Shown: positions 1 to 6,296 of the stretch, in pieces
Layout: every line of letters begins with the position of its first letter
Position numbering within the stretch: the first letter of the stretch is position 1
Assembly: GCA_046154545.1 (NCBI GenBank)
Contig: JBJXGC010000026.1
Location: 1-10,309, forward strand
Direction: 5' to 3'
From: JBJXGC01 sp046154545
GTDB taxonomy: Bacteria; Chloroflexota; Dehalococcoidia; Tepidiformales; Tepidiformaceae
Length of the DNA stretch: 10,309 nucleotides
Translations under genes and position numbers: made by a program
The notes under the pieces: model-generated
The model's database searches: none
The model's input: the letters and a program-made list of their open reading frames with translations, nothing else
Told to the model about the DNA's origin: nothing

Positions 1-566
1 CCTTCGTCCACGACGCGGTTCACCAGGCCCATCGCCATCGCTTCGTCGGCGGGGATGAGGTCGCCGGTCATGAGCATGTACTTCGCCCGGTTCACGCCGA
101 CGAGCAGGGGCCAGATGACGGCGCCGCCATCGCCGGCGGTGATGCCCATCTTCACGTGGGGGTCGCCGATCCGGGCGTTGCGCGATGCGATGACGACGTC
201 GCACATGAGGGCCACGGTCGCGCCCAGGCCGGCCGCCGCCCCGTTCACGGCGGCCACGATCGGCTTCTCGCAATCGAGCAGGTTATCGACGATGCGCCGG
301 GCCTCCTGCATCATGGAAACGCCGGACTTGGGCCGCATGTTCGAGGCGGGGCCGAAGTCGCCGCCGGCGCAGAACGCCCGGCCGGCGCCGGTGATCACGG
401 CCGCCCGCACATCGGGGTCCGCCTGGACGTCGAGGAAGATGGTGCTGAGCTCGGAGTGCATCGCGCCGTTCACGGCGTTCAGCCGCTCGGGACGGTTGAG
501 CGTGAGGATAGCGACGCCATCCTGTTTTTCGATCTTTATCGTCTCGTAGTCTTCCTGGCGCAGCAT
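1..566 (-). CDS. Crotonase A: enoyl-CoA hydratase/isomerase family protein (3'-partial)
   Basis: Partial crotonase running off the left edge, with 188 codons visible. The start is the ATG at 566, behind a strong ribosome site (GGGAGGGA, 9-10 nt upstream). Residues 18-26 carry the N-terminal crotonase signature (VAILTLNRP). The CoA/oxyanion segment AGRAFCAGGD is at about 61-70 and the second oxyanion segment is near G113-G115. By eye alignment to rat mitochondrial enoyl-CoA hydratase, the two catalytic glutamates (Glu144 and Glu164) are replaced by Thr117 and His137, and an Asp (D146) sits in AGDGG. The fold is secure, but the reaction may not be simple hydration; isomerase, hydrolase or lyase activity is possible. 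It is the last visible gene of the leftward operon that includes the methyltransferase and crotonase B, with an 80-nt gap from the methyltransferase stop. Confidence 0.93.
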   Translation of the reverse strand, partial: MLRQEDYETIKIEKQDGVAILTLNRPERLNAVNGAMHSELSTIFLDVQADPDVRAAVITGAGRAFCAGGDFGPASNMRPKSGVSMMQEARRIVDNLLDCEKPIVAAVNGAAAGLGATVALMCDVVIASRNARIGDPHVKMGITAGDGGAVIWPLLVGVNRAKYMLMTGDLIPADEAMAMGLVNRVVDE

Positions 567-646
567 CGCAGTCCCTCCCGCTTGATGGGCGGAGCATGCG
601 TTCGCGGGCGGAGGTCGTCAACGGGCAGCCGCGGACGAGGTCTGCG

Positions 647-1246
647 TTACACGCTCTCGGCGACGGCGCGGCATTGCCATGCCTGTTTCGGGTGTTGATA
701 GCGATGAATTGTGACGTGGCGGAGGTCTTCGACCCGAAAGTAGCCTTCGACCGCCTGGCGCACAGATTGCTCGTCGAAGAACCGTTTCAGGCTGGCATGG
801 CCGCCTGGCTCAGCGCGGTAGAGGTTGCGCTCCACCTCCACTCCTGAGCCGGCGCCGTGGTGAATGTCGTCCGTAGCGTTCACGCGAAAGAGAAGCGGCT
901 GCCCGGGCCGGAGCACCCGCCGTATCTCGGCGAAGGCGGCGCGCGTCTGCGCCCAGGTAAGGTAGTGCAGGCTCAGTGAGGCGATCGCGGCGTCGAACGT
1001 CTCATCCCGGAAGGGTAGCGGAGCGGAGATGTCGGCCCGCAACAGGTGGACGCGCCGGGCCCGCGTGCGGGCGAGCCTGAGCATGCTGTCCGATCGGTCA
1101 AGAGCAACGACTTCGAACCCTGCCCCATCGAGCGTTGCGGCGTCCTGGCCGGGTCCGCACCCGAGTTCGAGGAGCAGGGAGCCGGGCTGCCCGAGCCTCC
1201 CCAGCCACGGCCGGAGCCAGGGCTCGTCACGTGGAATGGCCGGCAC
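647..1246 (-). CDS. Class I SAM-dependent methyltransferase (Methyltransf_11-like)
   Basis: A 199-aa protein with a classic Rossmann methyltransferase core. Motif I is LLELGCGPGQD at residues 25-35 and binds S-adenosylmethionine. The acidic residue ending strand 2 is D50 (VVALDRSD). Motif II is LLRADI with D72, and the post-II segment FDAAIASLSLHYL is at about 84-96. The helical N-terminus is short, as in small-molecule methyltransferases, so the acceptor cannot be named. The start is GTG, one base after the TAA of crotonase B. That stop and the GGGGCGAG-like ribosome site overlap the upstream gene's end, so the two are almost certainly translationally coupled. No signal peptide or membrane segment is seen, so it is predicted cytosolic. 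Its place between two crotonases suggests it acts on a metabolite of the same pathway, but that is inference. Confidence 0.9.
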   Translation of the reverse strand: MPAIPRDEPWLRPWLGRLGQPGSLLLELGCGPGQDAATLDGAGFEVVALDRSDSMLRLARTRARRVHLLRADISAPLPFRDETFDAAIASLSLHYLTWAQTRAAFAEIRRVLRPGQPLLFRVNATDDIHHGAGSGVEVERNLYRAEPGGHASLKRFFDEQSVRQAVEGYFRVEDLRHVTIHRYQHPKQAWQCRAVAESV

Positions 1247-1247
1247 C

Positions 1248-2009
1248 TTACTCGCCCCGGAACGTTGGAGCGCGCTTCTCCATCCGCGCCGTAATGCCCT
1301 CCTGGGCGTCGGTGCTGCGGCGGGCGGTGCGGACGAGGTCGTCCACGTCGGTGTGTTCGATGCCGTCGCGGAACGTCATTTCGCGGACGAGGAGGGCCTT
1401 CATCGCCCGCAACGAGAGGGGAGCGTTGGCGGCGAGGCGGTCGATCACGGCCTGGGCCGCGGCCTCCAGTCCGTCTGGTGGCGCCACGCGGGAGATGACC
1501 CCGAGGGCGTGCATGCGCTCGGCGGAGAGCGGGTCGCCGAGGAGGAGGACCTCGCGCGAGGTCACGGGCCCGCACACTTCGAGCAGCTTCTTCGCCAGGA
1601 ACCAGGTGGGTGCGAGCCCGATCTGGGCGAGCGACATGCCGAAGTTCGCGGCCGTCGAGGCGACGACGATGTCGCAGTGGAGGGCGAGTTCGTTCCCGCC
1701 GGCGATGGCGTCGCCCTGGACTACCGCCACCACGGGCAAGGGGTAGTGCTCGATGGCGTGGAGGACGGGTTCGACCGGACTGGCGCCGGGCGCGGCGAGG
1801 GTCTTGACGCGCTCCCGGAGGTCGATGCCGGCGCAGAACACGCTCCCCATGGAGCGGATGACGGTGACCCGTTCCTGTGGCGAGGGGGCGGCATCGAAGG
1901 CGGCGCGGAGGAGTTCGAGCATCTCGCCGTTCATCGCGTTGCGTTTCTCGGGACGATTGAGGGTGACGGTGCGCACAGCACCGTCCGTAGTGACTTCAAT
2001 GACCGCCAT
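1248..2009 (-). CDS. Crotonase B: enoyl-CoA hydratase/isomerase family protein
   Basis: A full-length 253-aa crotonase, the usual size for a single-domain member. It shows VRTVTLNRPEKRNAMN (12-27), the first oxyanion segment VFCAGIDL (57-64) and the second GDAIAGGNELALHCD (99-113). Glu107 aligns with rat hydratase Glu144. The Glu164 position is Leu127 (FGMSLAQIG), so only one of the two hydratase acids is present. This fits an isomerase or a divergent crotonase rather than a textbook hydratase. The ATG at 2009 has an excellent ribosome site (AAAGGAGGG, 2022-2014, about 5 nt spacing) and a TACATT -10 box just upstream. It is the first gene of the leftward operon with the methyltransferase and crotonase A. 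Predicted cytosolic; it would act on acyl-CoA substrates. Confidence 0.95.
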   Translation of the reverse strand: MAVIEVTTDGAVRTVTLNRPEKRNAMNGEMLELLRAAFDAAPSPQERVTVIRSMGSVFCAGIDLRERVKTLAAPGASPVEPVLHAIEHYPLPVVAVVQGDAIAGGNELALHCDIVVASTAANFGMSLAQIGLAPTWFLAKKLLEVCGPVTSREVLLLGDPLSAERMHALGVISRVAPPDGLEAAAQAVIDRLAANAPLSLRAMKALLVREMTFRDGIEHTDVDDLVRTARRSTDAQEGITARMEKRAPTFRGE

Positions 2010-2068
2010 GCTGCCCTCCTTTGGGCCGGCGAATGTAGCACGCCCCAGCGCCCGGCTACACTGTTCGC
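2010..2068. promoter_or_regulatory. Compact divergent promoter region with inverted repeat TGTAGC-N15-GCTACA
   Basis: This 59-nt gap serves two divergent genes. On the minus strand a TACATT box (2037-2032), preceded by TGC as in extended -10 promoters, would start RNA near 2025, just before the crotonase B ribosome site. On the plus strand a TACACT box (2057-2062) ends 6 nt before the ATG at 2069, which would give a leaderless mRNA. The two boxes are parts of a perfect inverted repeat, TGTAGC (2034-2039) and GCTACA (2055-2060), with a 15-nt spacer. Each promoter's -35 zone therefore falls on the other's -10 box, so the two probably compete or share an operator. Positions are seen; function is inferred. 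Confidence 0.55.
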
Positions 2069-2503
2069 ATGGGAGAGGACCCGCTTGAGCGCGTTGCCAG
2101 CCACTTCGCCCGCTACGAGCGTCCCACAGACTTTATCAGTCGCTACCACTGCGACGAATGCGCCGAGCACTTCCTGACGCTCCTCCACGTGCAGGTCGCC
2201 GATCTTACGTGGGCGCACGTGGGTGATGGCGCCTGGGATCCGAGCTGCATGCTGGCCCCGGACGCGTTCAAATACTACTTCCCGGCCCTGGCGCGGATCG
2301 CGGACGCTGACCGCGAAGGCTGGCTCGACATGCTCATCGCCCGGTTGCCGTTGCATTACACGGCCACGTTCACGCGGGAAGATTGGCTGGTGGTGCAGGA
2401 CTTGCTCGAATACTGGTGGCTCGACGAAGGTCTTTCTCAGTTCGTCCGCGACGGGATCGAGCGGGGCCTGGATGCATGCCGCCGGGGCGCCCGCCCGGCC
2501 TAA
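2069..2503 (+). CDS. Uncharacterised 144-aa protein with a CDEC motif
   Basis: A small soluble acidic protein with no secretion signal or membrane helix. Visible features are HCDEC (C28 and C31, preceded by H27), a W48/W56 stretch, and a conserved-looking APDAFKYYFPALARIA block at 63-78. A Trp-rich segment (EYWWLDEG) lies towards the C-terminus. The arrangement of CDEC followed by 'P-x-A-F-x-Y-Y-x-P' recalls the uncharacterised DUF6714 family, but that is from memory and unverified. The CxxC could bind metal, though a second ligand pair is not obvious. The start is the ATG at 2069. There is no Shine-Dalgarno, but a TACACT box ends 6 nt upstream, so translation is probably leaderless. It is divergent from crotonase B. 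Its TAA (2501-2503) overlaps the stop of the convergent CoA-transferase. Function unknown. Confidence 0.8.
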   Translation: MGEDPLERVASHFARYERPTDFISRYHCDECAEHFLTLLHVQVADLTWAHVGDGAWDPSCMLAPDAFKYYFPALARIADADREGWLDMLIARLPLHYTATFTREDWLVVQDLLEYWWLDEGLSQFVRDGIERGLDACRRGARPA

Positions 2504-4950
2504 TGCCCGCTGGAGCCGCGCGGCTCGGACGAGATCGTCCCGGCCGCCTCCAGCGCGGCGATGGCGTCGTCGCCGAGGCCGAGGAGTTCGCGATAGACGT
2601 AGTCGTTTGCGCCCGCGAACCGGGGGCCGGGTTGTGCGAGTGGCACGGGGGTGCCACTCAGGACGAAGGCAGCCCGGGGATAGGGCGTCGGCCCGGCGTC
2701 GGGCGTTTCGACGTACTGAAACCCCTCTCGCGCAACGACGTGCGGGTCGCGCATCAGCTCGCCCACATCGAGGACGGCCCCGGCGGGCACGCCCCGGGCC
2801 TGGCAGCGGGACTGCACCTCGTACGGTGTGAGGTTCTCCGTCCAGCCGCTGACGATCGGCGCCAGCCAGCGGCGGTTGTGGTGGCGCTTCTCCCGGGTGT
2901 GGTAGAGCGCGTCCTCGGCGAGGTAGGGCTCGCCGAACTCGGCGCAGAGGGCGGCAAACTGCTCATCCGTCTCGACGCCGATGGCGACCCAGGCGTCCTC
3001 GCCGCGGCAGGGGAAGACGCCGTGGGGCGCGAAGGAGGGGTGGTCGTTCCCGGCCCGCATCCGCTCGCGGCCGTTCATCACGAAGTCGATGTAGGCGTCG
3101 GCGAGGATCTGGAACTCGCCCTCGATCATCGCCAGTTCGACGTGCTGGCCCTCGCCCGTCTCGTCCCGGTGGCGCAGGGCGGTCACGGCGGCGAAGGCGG
3201 CATGGACGGCCGCGTTCTGGTCGCAGAAGAAGTTGCCCGGCTTCAGCGGCGGCCCGTCCGCGTAGCCGGTGAGGTGGGAGAGCCCGCTCATGGCGTCGAT
3301 CCCGGGCCCGTAGGAAACGCGGTCGCGGTAGGGTCCGCTCAAGCCGAACGCGGGCATCGAAACGAGGATGATGTCCTCTTTGACGGCCTTGAGCGAGTCG
3401 TAGTCCATGCCGAGGTTTGGCATGACGCGAGGGGCGAAGTTCTGGATCACCAGGTCGGATTTCGCGACGAGCTTGAGCAGGAGGTCGCGGCCTGCGGGCT
3501 GACTGGCGTCAAGGCTGATCGAACGCTTGCCGTGGTTGAATGAGTTGAAGGCGAGCATGCGGTCCCACGGCCGCTCAGTGCCGCCGTCGGTGCGAGGGGC
3601 CGTACCGACCGCCCGGCGCGGGCGGCTATTTGGGGCTTCGACCTTGATCACCTCGGCGCCGAGGGCAGCAAGCAGACTGGACGCGATGGGGCCGGCGACT
3701 GCGTTGGTGAAATCGACGACACGGAGGCCACGGAGCGGCCGGTCGCGGTCGGGCGACGCGGGCGTGGCGCCGAGGGGGCCGTCGGTGGGCGCCGGAGCGG
3801 CTTCAGCCGGAAGCTCCTCTTCGGGCATCTCACCGAGCAAGGGGGCCGGCCTCGCCTCCCAGGGGGTGCGGCTGAAGCGGGCGGGCGGGCCGGGCTGGAG
3901 GAGAGGGCCATCCATCCCGGGGTGTTGCACCTCGACGAAGCTGCCTCGTTCGCGGTGGTGCGCTTCCCGGAGGACCTCCCCCGGCAGCCTCACCTCGGTG
4001 AACGGGAGCCGCAGGGACTGGGCGAGTTCGACGACGGTATCGCGGTCTTTGTCCGCCAGCCATTCGTCCATGATGGCGTCGATTTCGTCGGCGTGGCCGG
4101 TGAGCGTGCGCAACACTTCGGGGTCGGCGAGGCGCGGGTGGGGGATCATCACGCCCAGCAGGTCAGGATAGCGGGCGTGCGAATGGGCGTGGACGAACCC
4201 ATCCGCGCAGGGCCTGATCGTCGATGGATAGGAGTGCTGGGGCGGGAAGCCCATCAGCCGCGTGCCGTTCCGTTTGGCCACGGTGCCGAAGAAGTGGGCG
4301 TTCTGTTCGACGCCGCCGATCAGGAAGGTCCCCGCTTCCATGATCGAGACATCGACGCCCTGTCCGAGCCCGTCACGTTCGCGGGCGCGCAGGGCAGCCA
4401 TCGCTCCGAGGGCGGCATGGGCGCCGGCCTGGTACTGGAGGAGGTCGCCGTAGGACTTGATCGGCTCGCGGTCAGGCTCGCCGGTCAGGCTCATGTAGCC
4501 GCTTAAGGCGTAGGTGACGAGTTCGCCGCCCTGGTAGCCGGCGTAGGGGCCGGTCAGCCCGAATGGGGTGACGCAGACGACCACCAGCCGCGGAAAGAGC
4601 AGCGACATCCGGTCGAGATACTCAACATAACCGTGCTCTTCGACCTCCGGAGGACGCGTGCTCAGCAGGACGACATCGGCGTTCGAAAAGAGGCCGCCGG
4701 CGCCTTCCGGCAGCTCGGCCCAACGCGGCACGACACTGCGCTTGCCCGCGTTCAGGTGGAGGAAGAGGCCGCTCCGTTCGAGGTGGGGGACGTCATCTGG
4801 GAACGGTCCGGCCATGCGCGTGATGTCGCCGCCGGGGGGCTCGATCTTGATGACTTCGGCGCCGAGGCCGGCGAGCAGGCGGCCACAGTAGGGCCCGGCG
4901 ACGCCGGTCGCCATTTCAACTACCCGAATCCCGGCCAGTGGTCCCGCCAT
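2500..4950 (-). CDS. Two-domain family III (CaiB/BaiF) CoA-transferase fusion
   Basis: An 816-aa protein made of two complete family III CoA-transferase domains, about 1-374 and 404-816. They are joined by a roughly 29-residue Ala/Pro/Glu-rich linker (about 375-403). Each half restarts with the family N-terminal motif: LAGIRVVEMATGVAGP and LRGLRVVDFTNAVAGP, each followed by LGAEVIKxE. Each also contains the G-x-G-Q segment after the active-site helix. In the C-terminal half Asp577 (FFCDQNAAVH) aligns with the catalytic Asp169 of formyl-CoA transferase. In the N-terminal half that position is Gln172, with an Asp (D169) three residues earlier. These enzymes usually have about 400 residues and act as interlocked dimers, so the fusion may be a covalent heterodimer with one Asp-bearing half. 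The ATG at 4950 is preferred over the in-frame GTG at 4968, because the GTG lies within the promoter (TAGAAT, 4963-4958) and the domain begins at 4950. The substrate is not identifiable. Confidence 0.93.
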   Translation of the reverse strand: MAGPLAGIRVVEMATGVAGPYCGRLLAGLGAEVIKIEPPGGDITRMAGPFPDDVPHLERSGLFLHLNAGKRSVVPRWAELPEGAGGLFSNADVVLLSTRPPEVEEHGYVEYLDRMSLLFPRLVVVCVTPFGLTGPYAGYQGGELVTYALSGYMSLTGEPDREPIKSYGDLLQYQAGAHAALGAMAALRARERDGLGQGVDVSIMEAGTFLIGGVEQNAHFFGTVAKRNGTRLMGFPPQHSYPSTIRPCADGFVHAHSHARYPDLLGVMIPHPRLADPEVLRTLTGHADEIDAIMDEWLADKDRDTVVELAQSLRLPFTEVRLPGEVLREAHHRERGSFVEVQHPGMDGPLLQPGPPARFSRTPWEARPAPLLGEMPEEELPAEAAPAPTDGPLGATPASPDRDRPLRGLRVVDFTNAVAGPIASSLLAALGAEVIKVEAPNSRPRRAVGTAPRTDGGTERPWDRMLAFNSFNHGKRSISLDASQPAGRDLLLKLVAKSDLVIQNFAPRVMPNLGMDYDSLKAVKEDIILVSMPAFGLSGPYRDRVSYGPGIDAMSGLSHLTGYADGPPLKPGNFFCDQNAAVHAAFAAVTALRHRDETGEGQHVELAMIEGEFQILADAYIDFVMNGRERMRAGNDHPSFAPHGVFPCRGEDAWVAIGVETDEQFAALCAEFGEPYLAEDALYHTREKRHHNRRWLAPIVSGWTENLTPYEVQSRCQARGVPAGAVLDVGELMRDPHVVAREGFQYVETPDAGPTPYPRAAFVLSGTPVPLAQPGPRFAGANDYVYRELLGLGDDAIAALEAAGTISSEPRGSSGH

Positions 4951-4957
4951 CGCTGCG

Positions 4958-4965
4958 ATTCTACG
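4958..4965 (-). promoter_or_regulatory. Leaderless-type promoter (-10 TAGAAT) of the double CoA-transferase
   Basis: On the minus strand the sequence reads TGCGTAGAATC, with TAGAAT at 4963-4958. Exactly 7 nt separate it from the ATG at 4950, and there is no Shine-Dalgarno between them. This spacing puts the expected RNA start on or next to the start codon. The same 11-mer and the same 7-nt spacing occur at 6284-6289 before another CoA-transferase gene. Confidence 0.6.
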
Positions 4966-5026
4966 CACATTCGGTCGCAGGGCGCGCCTCGCGCCAGCAG
5001 GTACGTGCCCGTGTAGCGGGGCCGGG

Positions 5027-5065
5027 TATCATGCCCCTCACGCCCACGAAACTGCAGTGAAGGAA
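5027..5065 (+). promoter_or_regulatory. Promoter (-10 TATCAT) and ribosome site of crotonase C
   Basis: A TATCAT box at 5027-5032 would start RNA near 5039, giving a leader of about 30 nt. That leader contains the ribosome site AAGGAA (5060-5065), 5 nt before the ATG at 5071. No convincing -35 hexamer is visible. The rest of the 120-nt divergent gap (4951-5070) holds only the leftward promoter near 4960. Confidence 0.4.
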
Positions 5066-5070
5066 CAGCC

Positions 5071-5847
5071 ATGTCAGTTGTCCTCGTCCAACGCGACAAC
5101 GGAGTCGCGACGGTGACCTTGAACCGGCCTGAATCGATGAACGCACTCTCCGCCGAACTTCGGGGGGCGATCGTCGATGCCTTCTCCGAACTGAAGGCGG
5201 ACCCGGCGATCGACGTCGTCATCCTCACCGGTGCGGGCCGCGCGTTTTGTGCCGGCCTCGACCTGAAGGAGCTTGGGGGCGAGCGCCAGCCGCCCGAGGG
5301 CGTCCGGACGATCTCGAATAACGAGTTGCGTGAGGCGATCGAGGACTTCGACCGCCCGGTGATTGGCGCCATCAACGGGGTGGCGATCACCGGTGGCTTC
5401 GAAGTCGCCCTGATGTGCGACTTTCTCATCGGGACGCCGAACACCCGTTTCGCCGACACGCACGCGCGGGTCGGGATCGTCCCCGGCTGGGGCTTGAGCC
5501 AGCGCCTCGGGCGCTGGATCGGGATTGGCCGGGCGAAGGAGCTGCACTTCACCGGGAACTTTCTCGGCGCAGAACAGGCCGAGCGTTGGGGCTTGCTGAA
5601 CAGTGTGGTCCCGGCAGATGAACTCATGGCCCACGCCATGAAACTCGCCCGCGACATCCAGTCCTGCGACCAGGCGGTGATCCGGGAGGTGAAGCGGATC
5701 GCGGAGGAGGGCTACGAGACCACGCTCTCCGAGGGCTTGCGGCTCGAGCAGCTCGCCAGCGACGAATACAGCCGCCGCAACAACCCGCAGGCGCGGGTGG
5801 CTGACCGCCGCATCGCCATCCAGGAGCGGGGCCGCACGCAGGTCTGA
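5071..5847 (+). CDS. Crotonase C: enoyl-CoA hydratase/isomerase family protein
   Basis: A full-length 258-aa crotonase. Motifs are GVATVTLNRPESMNAL (11-26), the first oxyanion segment AGRAFCAGLDL (55-65) and the second NGVAITGGFEVALMCD (102-117). Glu111 aligns with rat hydratase Glu144. The Glu164 position is His131 (FADTHARVG), followed by VPGWG. The FADTHARVG...PGWG combination is common in actinobacterial EchA-type proteins, as far as I recall, whose reactions are mostly unknown. The ATG at 5071 has an AAGGAA site at 5-nt spacing. It heads a rightward cluster with the ~100-aa unknown and the CoA-transferase pair, though separate promoter cores precede those genes. Predicted cytosolic acyl-CoA enzyme; hydration is possible but not assured with a single acid. 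Confidence 0.95.
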   Translation: MSVVLVQRDNGVATVTLNRPESMNALSAELRGAIVDAFSELKADPAIDVVILTGAGRAFCAGLDLKELGGERQPPEGVRTISNNELREAIEDFDRPVIGAINGVAITGGFEVALMCDFLIGTPNTRFADTHARVGIVPGWGLSQRLGRWIGIGRAKELHFTGNFLGAEQAERWGLLNSVVPADELMAHAMKLARDIQSCDQAVIREVKRIAEEGYETTLSEGLRLEQLASDEYSRRNNPQARVADRRIAIQERGRTQV

Positions 5848-5849
5848 CC

Positions 5850-5875
5850 GGGCACGGCCTGCCCCGCGGTTGTTT
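5850..5875 (+). terminator. Possible weak terminator hairpin after crotonase C
   Basis: GGGCA (5850-5854) and TGCCC (5860-5864) form a 5-bp stem with a 5-nt loop immediately after the stop codon. A modest T-rich stretch (TTGTTT, 5870-5875) follows at some distance. The stem is short and the T tract is not adjacent, so this is a weak candidate. A fresh promoter core at 5895 would fit transcription being partly reset here. Confidence 0.25.
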
Positions 5876-5892
5876 CAGGACGGCCGCGGGTA

Positions 5893-5912
5893 CGTAGAAT
5901 CCGGAGAGGGAG
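5893..5912 (+). promoter_or_regulatory. Promoter core CGTAGAATCCGG and ribosome site for the ~100-aa unknown
   Basis: TAGAAT at 5895-5900 lies in the 12-mer CGTAGAATCCGG, which recurs exactly at 6282-6293. Directly after it is a very strong ribosome site, GGAGAGGGAGG (5902-5912). That site is 7 nt before an in-frame ATT (5920) and 16 nt before the first TTG (5929). A transcript starting near 5907 would carry only the GGGAGG part of the site. Confidence 0.5.
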
Positions 5913-5928
5913 GCCCGCCATTTCCGAC

Positions 5929-6237
5929 TTGTTGGTCACGTTTCCTGGCGAACTGAACGAGCAGGGCCGCCCGATGATCTGGTTCGCCAGCTGGCTTGTG
6001 GGCGCGGAGGGCGCTGAGGGTGGCTGGTTCCATAGCGATCGGGGCGCCGCGGACATCCGGGTGACCGTCCCGCCAGAGGCGACGGGCGTCCGCATCCGCC
6101 GCTGGCCGTCCGACGGCCTCGATGCCGAGTACGCCGATGTCCTCGACCTTCGGGGCGTCGCTGACGTGAACGCGGCCGCCCTCGACTTCGACAAAGAGCA
6201 ACAGCACAGCCGATTACCGGCCCGCCCCAGGGCGTAA
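5929..6237 (+). CDS. Uncharacterised ~102-aa acidic protein
   Basis: A small soluble protein, rich in Asp, Glu and Gly, with Trp residues at intervals. It has no signal peptide, membrane helix or recognised motif. The middle (DIRVTVPPEATGVRIRRWP) looks like beta strands, and the end is a basic tail (HSRLPARPRA). Third codon positions are strongly GC, as in the neighbours, which supports real coding. A promoter core and ribosome site lie just upstream. The start is uncertain. TTG at 5929 is the first conventional start but is 16 nt from the ribosome site; an ATT at 5920 has ideal spacing and would add three residues. The frame is open back to the crotonase C stop and is the same frame. A 59-nt gap separates it from the CoA-transferase pair. 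Function unknown. Confidence 0.65.
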   Translation: MLVTFPGELNEQGRPMIWFASWLVGAEGAEGGWFHSDRGAADIRVTVPPEATGVRIRRWPSDGLDAEYADVLDLRGVADVNAAALDFDKEQQHSRLPARPRA

Positions 6238-6281
6238 TTCGCGGCACATCCGGGGTGGCGCTGGCCCCAGCCGGTGGTATG

Positions 6282-6293
6282 CGTAGAATCCGG
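6282..6293 (+). promoter_or_regulatory. Leaderless-type promoter (-10 TAGAAT) of the CoA-transferase pair
   Basis: TGCGTAGAATCCGG has TAGAAT at 6284-6289, exactly 7 nt before the ATG at 6297, with no Shine-Dalgarno. It shares TGCGTAGAATC with the leftward fusion gene's promoter and CGTAGAATCCGG with the one at 5893. This favours 6297 as the true start over the in-frame GTG at 6255 and ATG at 6279, which lie upstream of or inside the promoter. Confidence 0.6.
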
Positions 6294-6296
6294 CGT

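Noticed and set aside
2383..3543. 386-aa plus-strand open frame
   Set aside because: It lies entirely antisense to, or overlaps the ends of, the CDEC gene and the CoA-transferase fusion. Its composition (Gly, Val, Ala, Arg, Glu rich, no domain) is typical of the mirror frame of a GC-rich gene.
4951..4968. N-terminal extension of the fusion CoA-transferase to a GTG at 4968
   Set aside because: The extra six codons are the promoter core itself (CGTAGAATC), which also occurs before other genes. The domain starts at the ATG at 4950.
6255..6296. N-terminal extension of the CoA-transferase at 6297 to a GTG at 6255
   Set aside because: It would include the -10 box at 6284-6289 in the coding region, and it adds 14 residues not seen in family N-termini.
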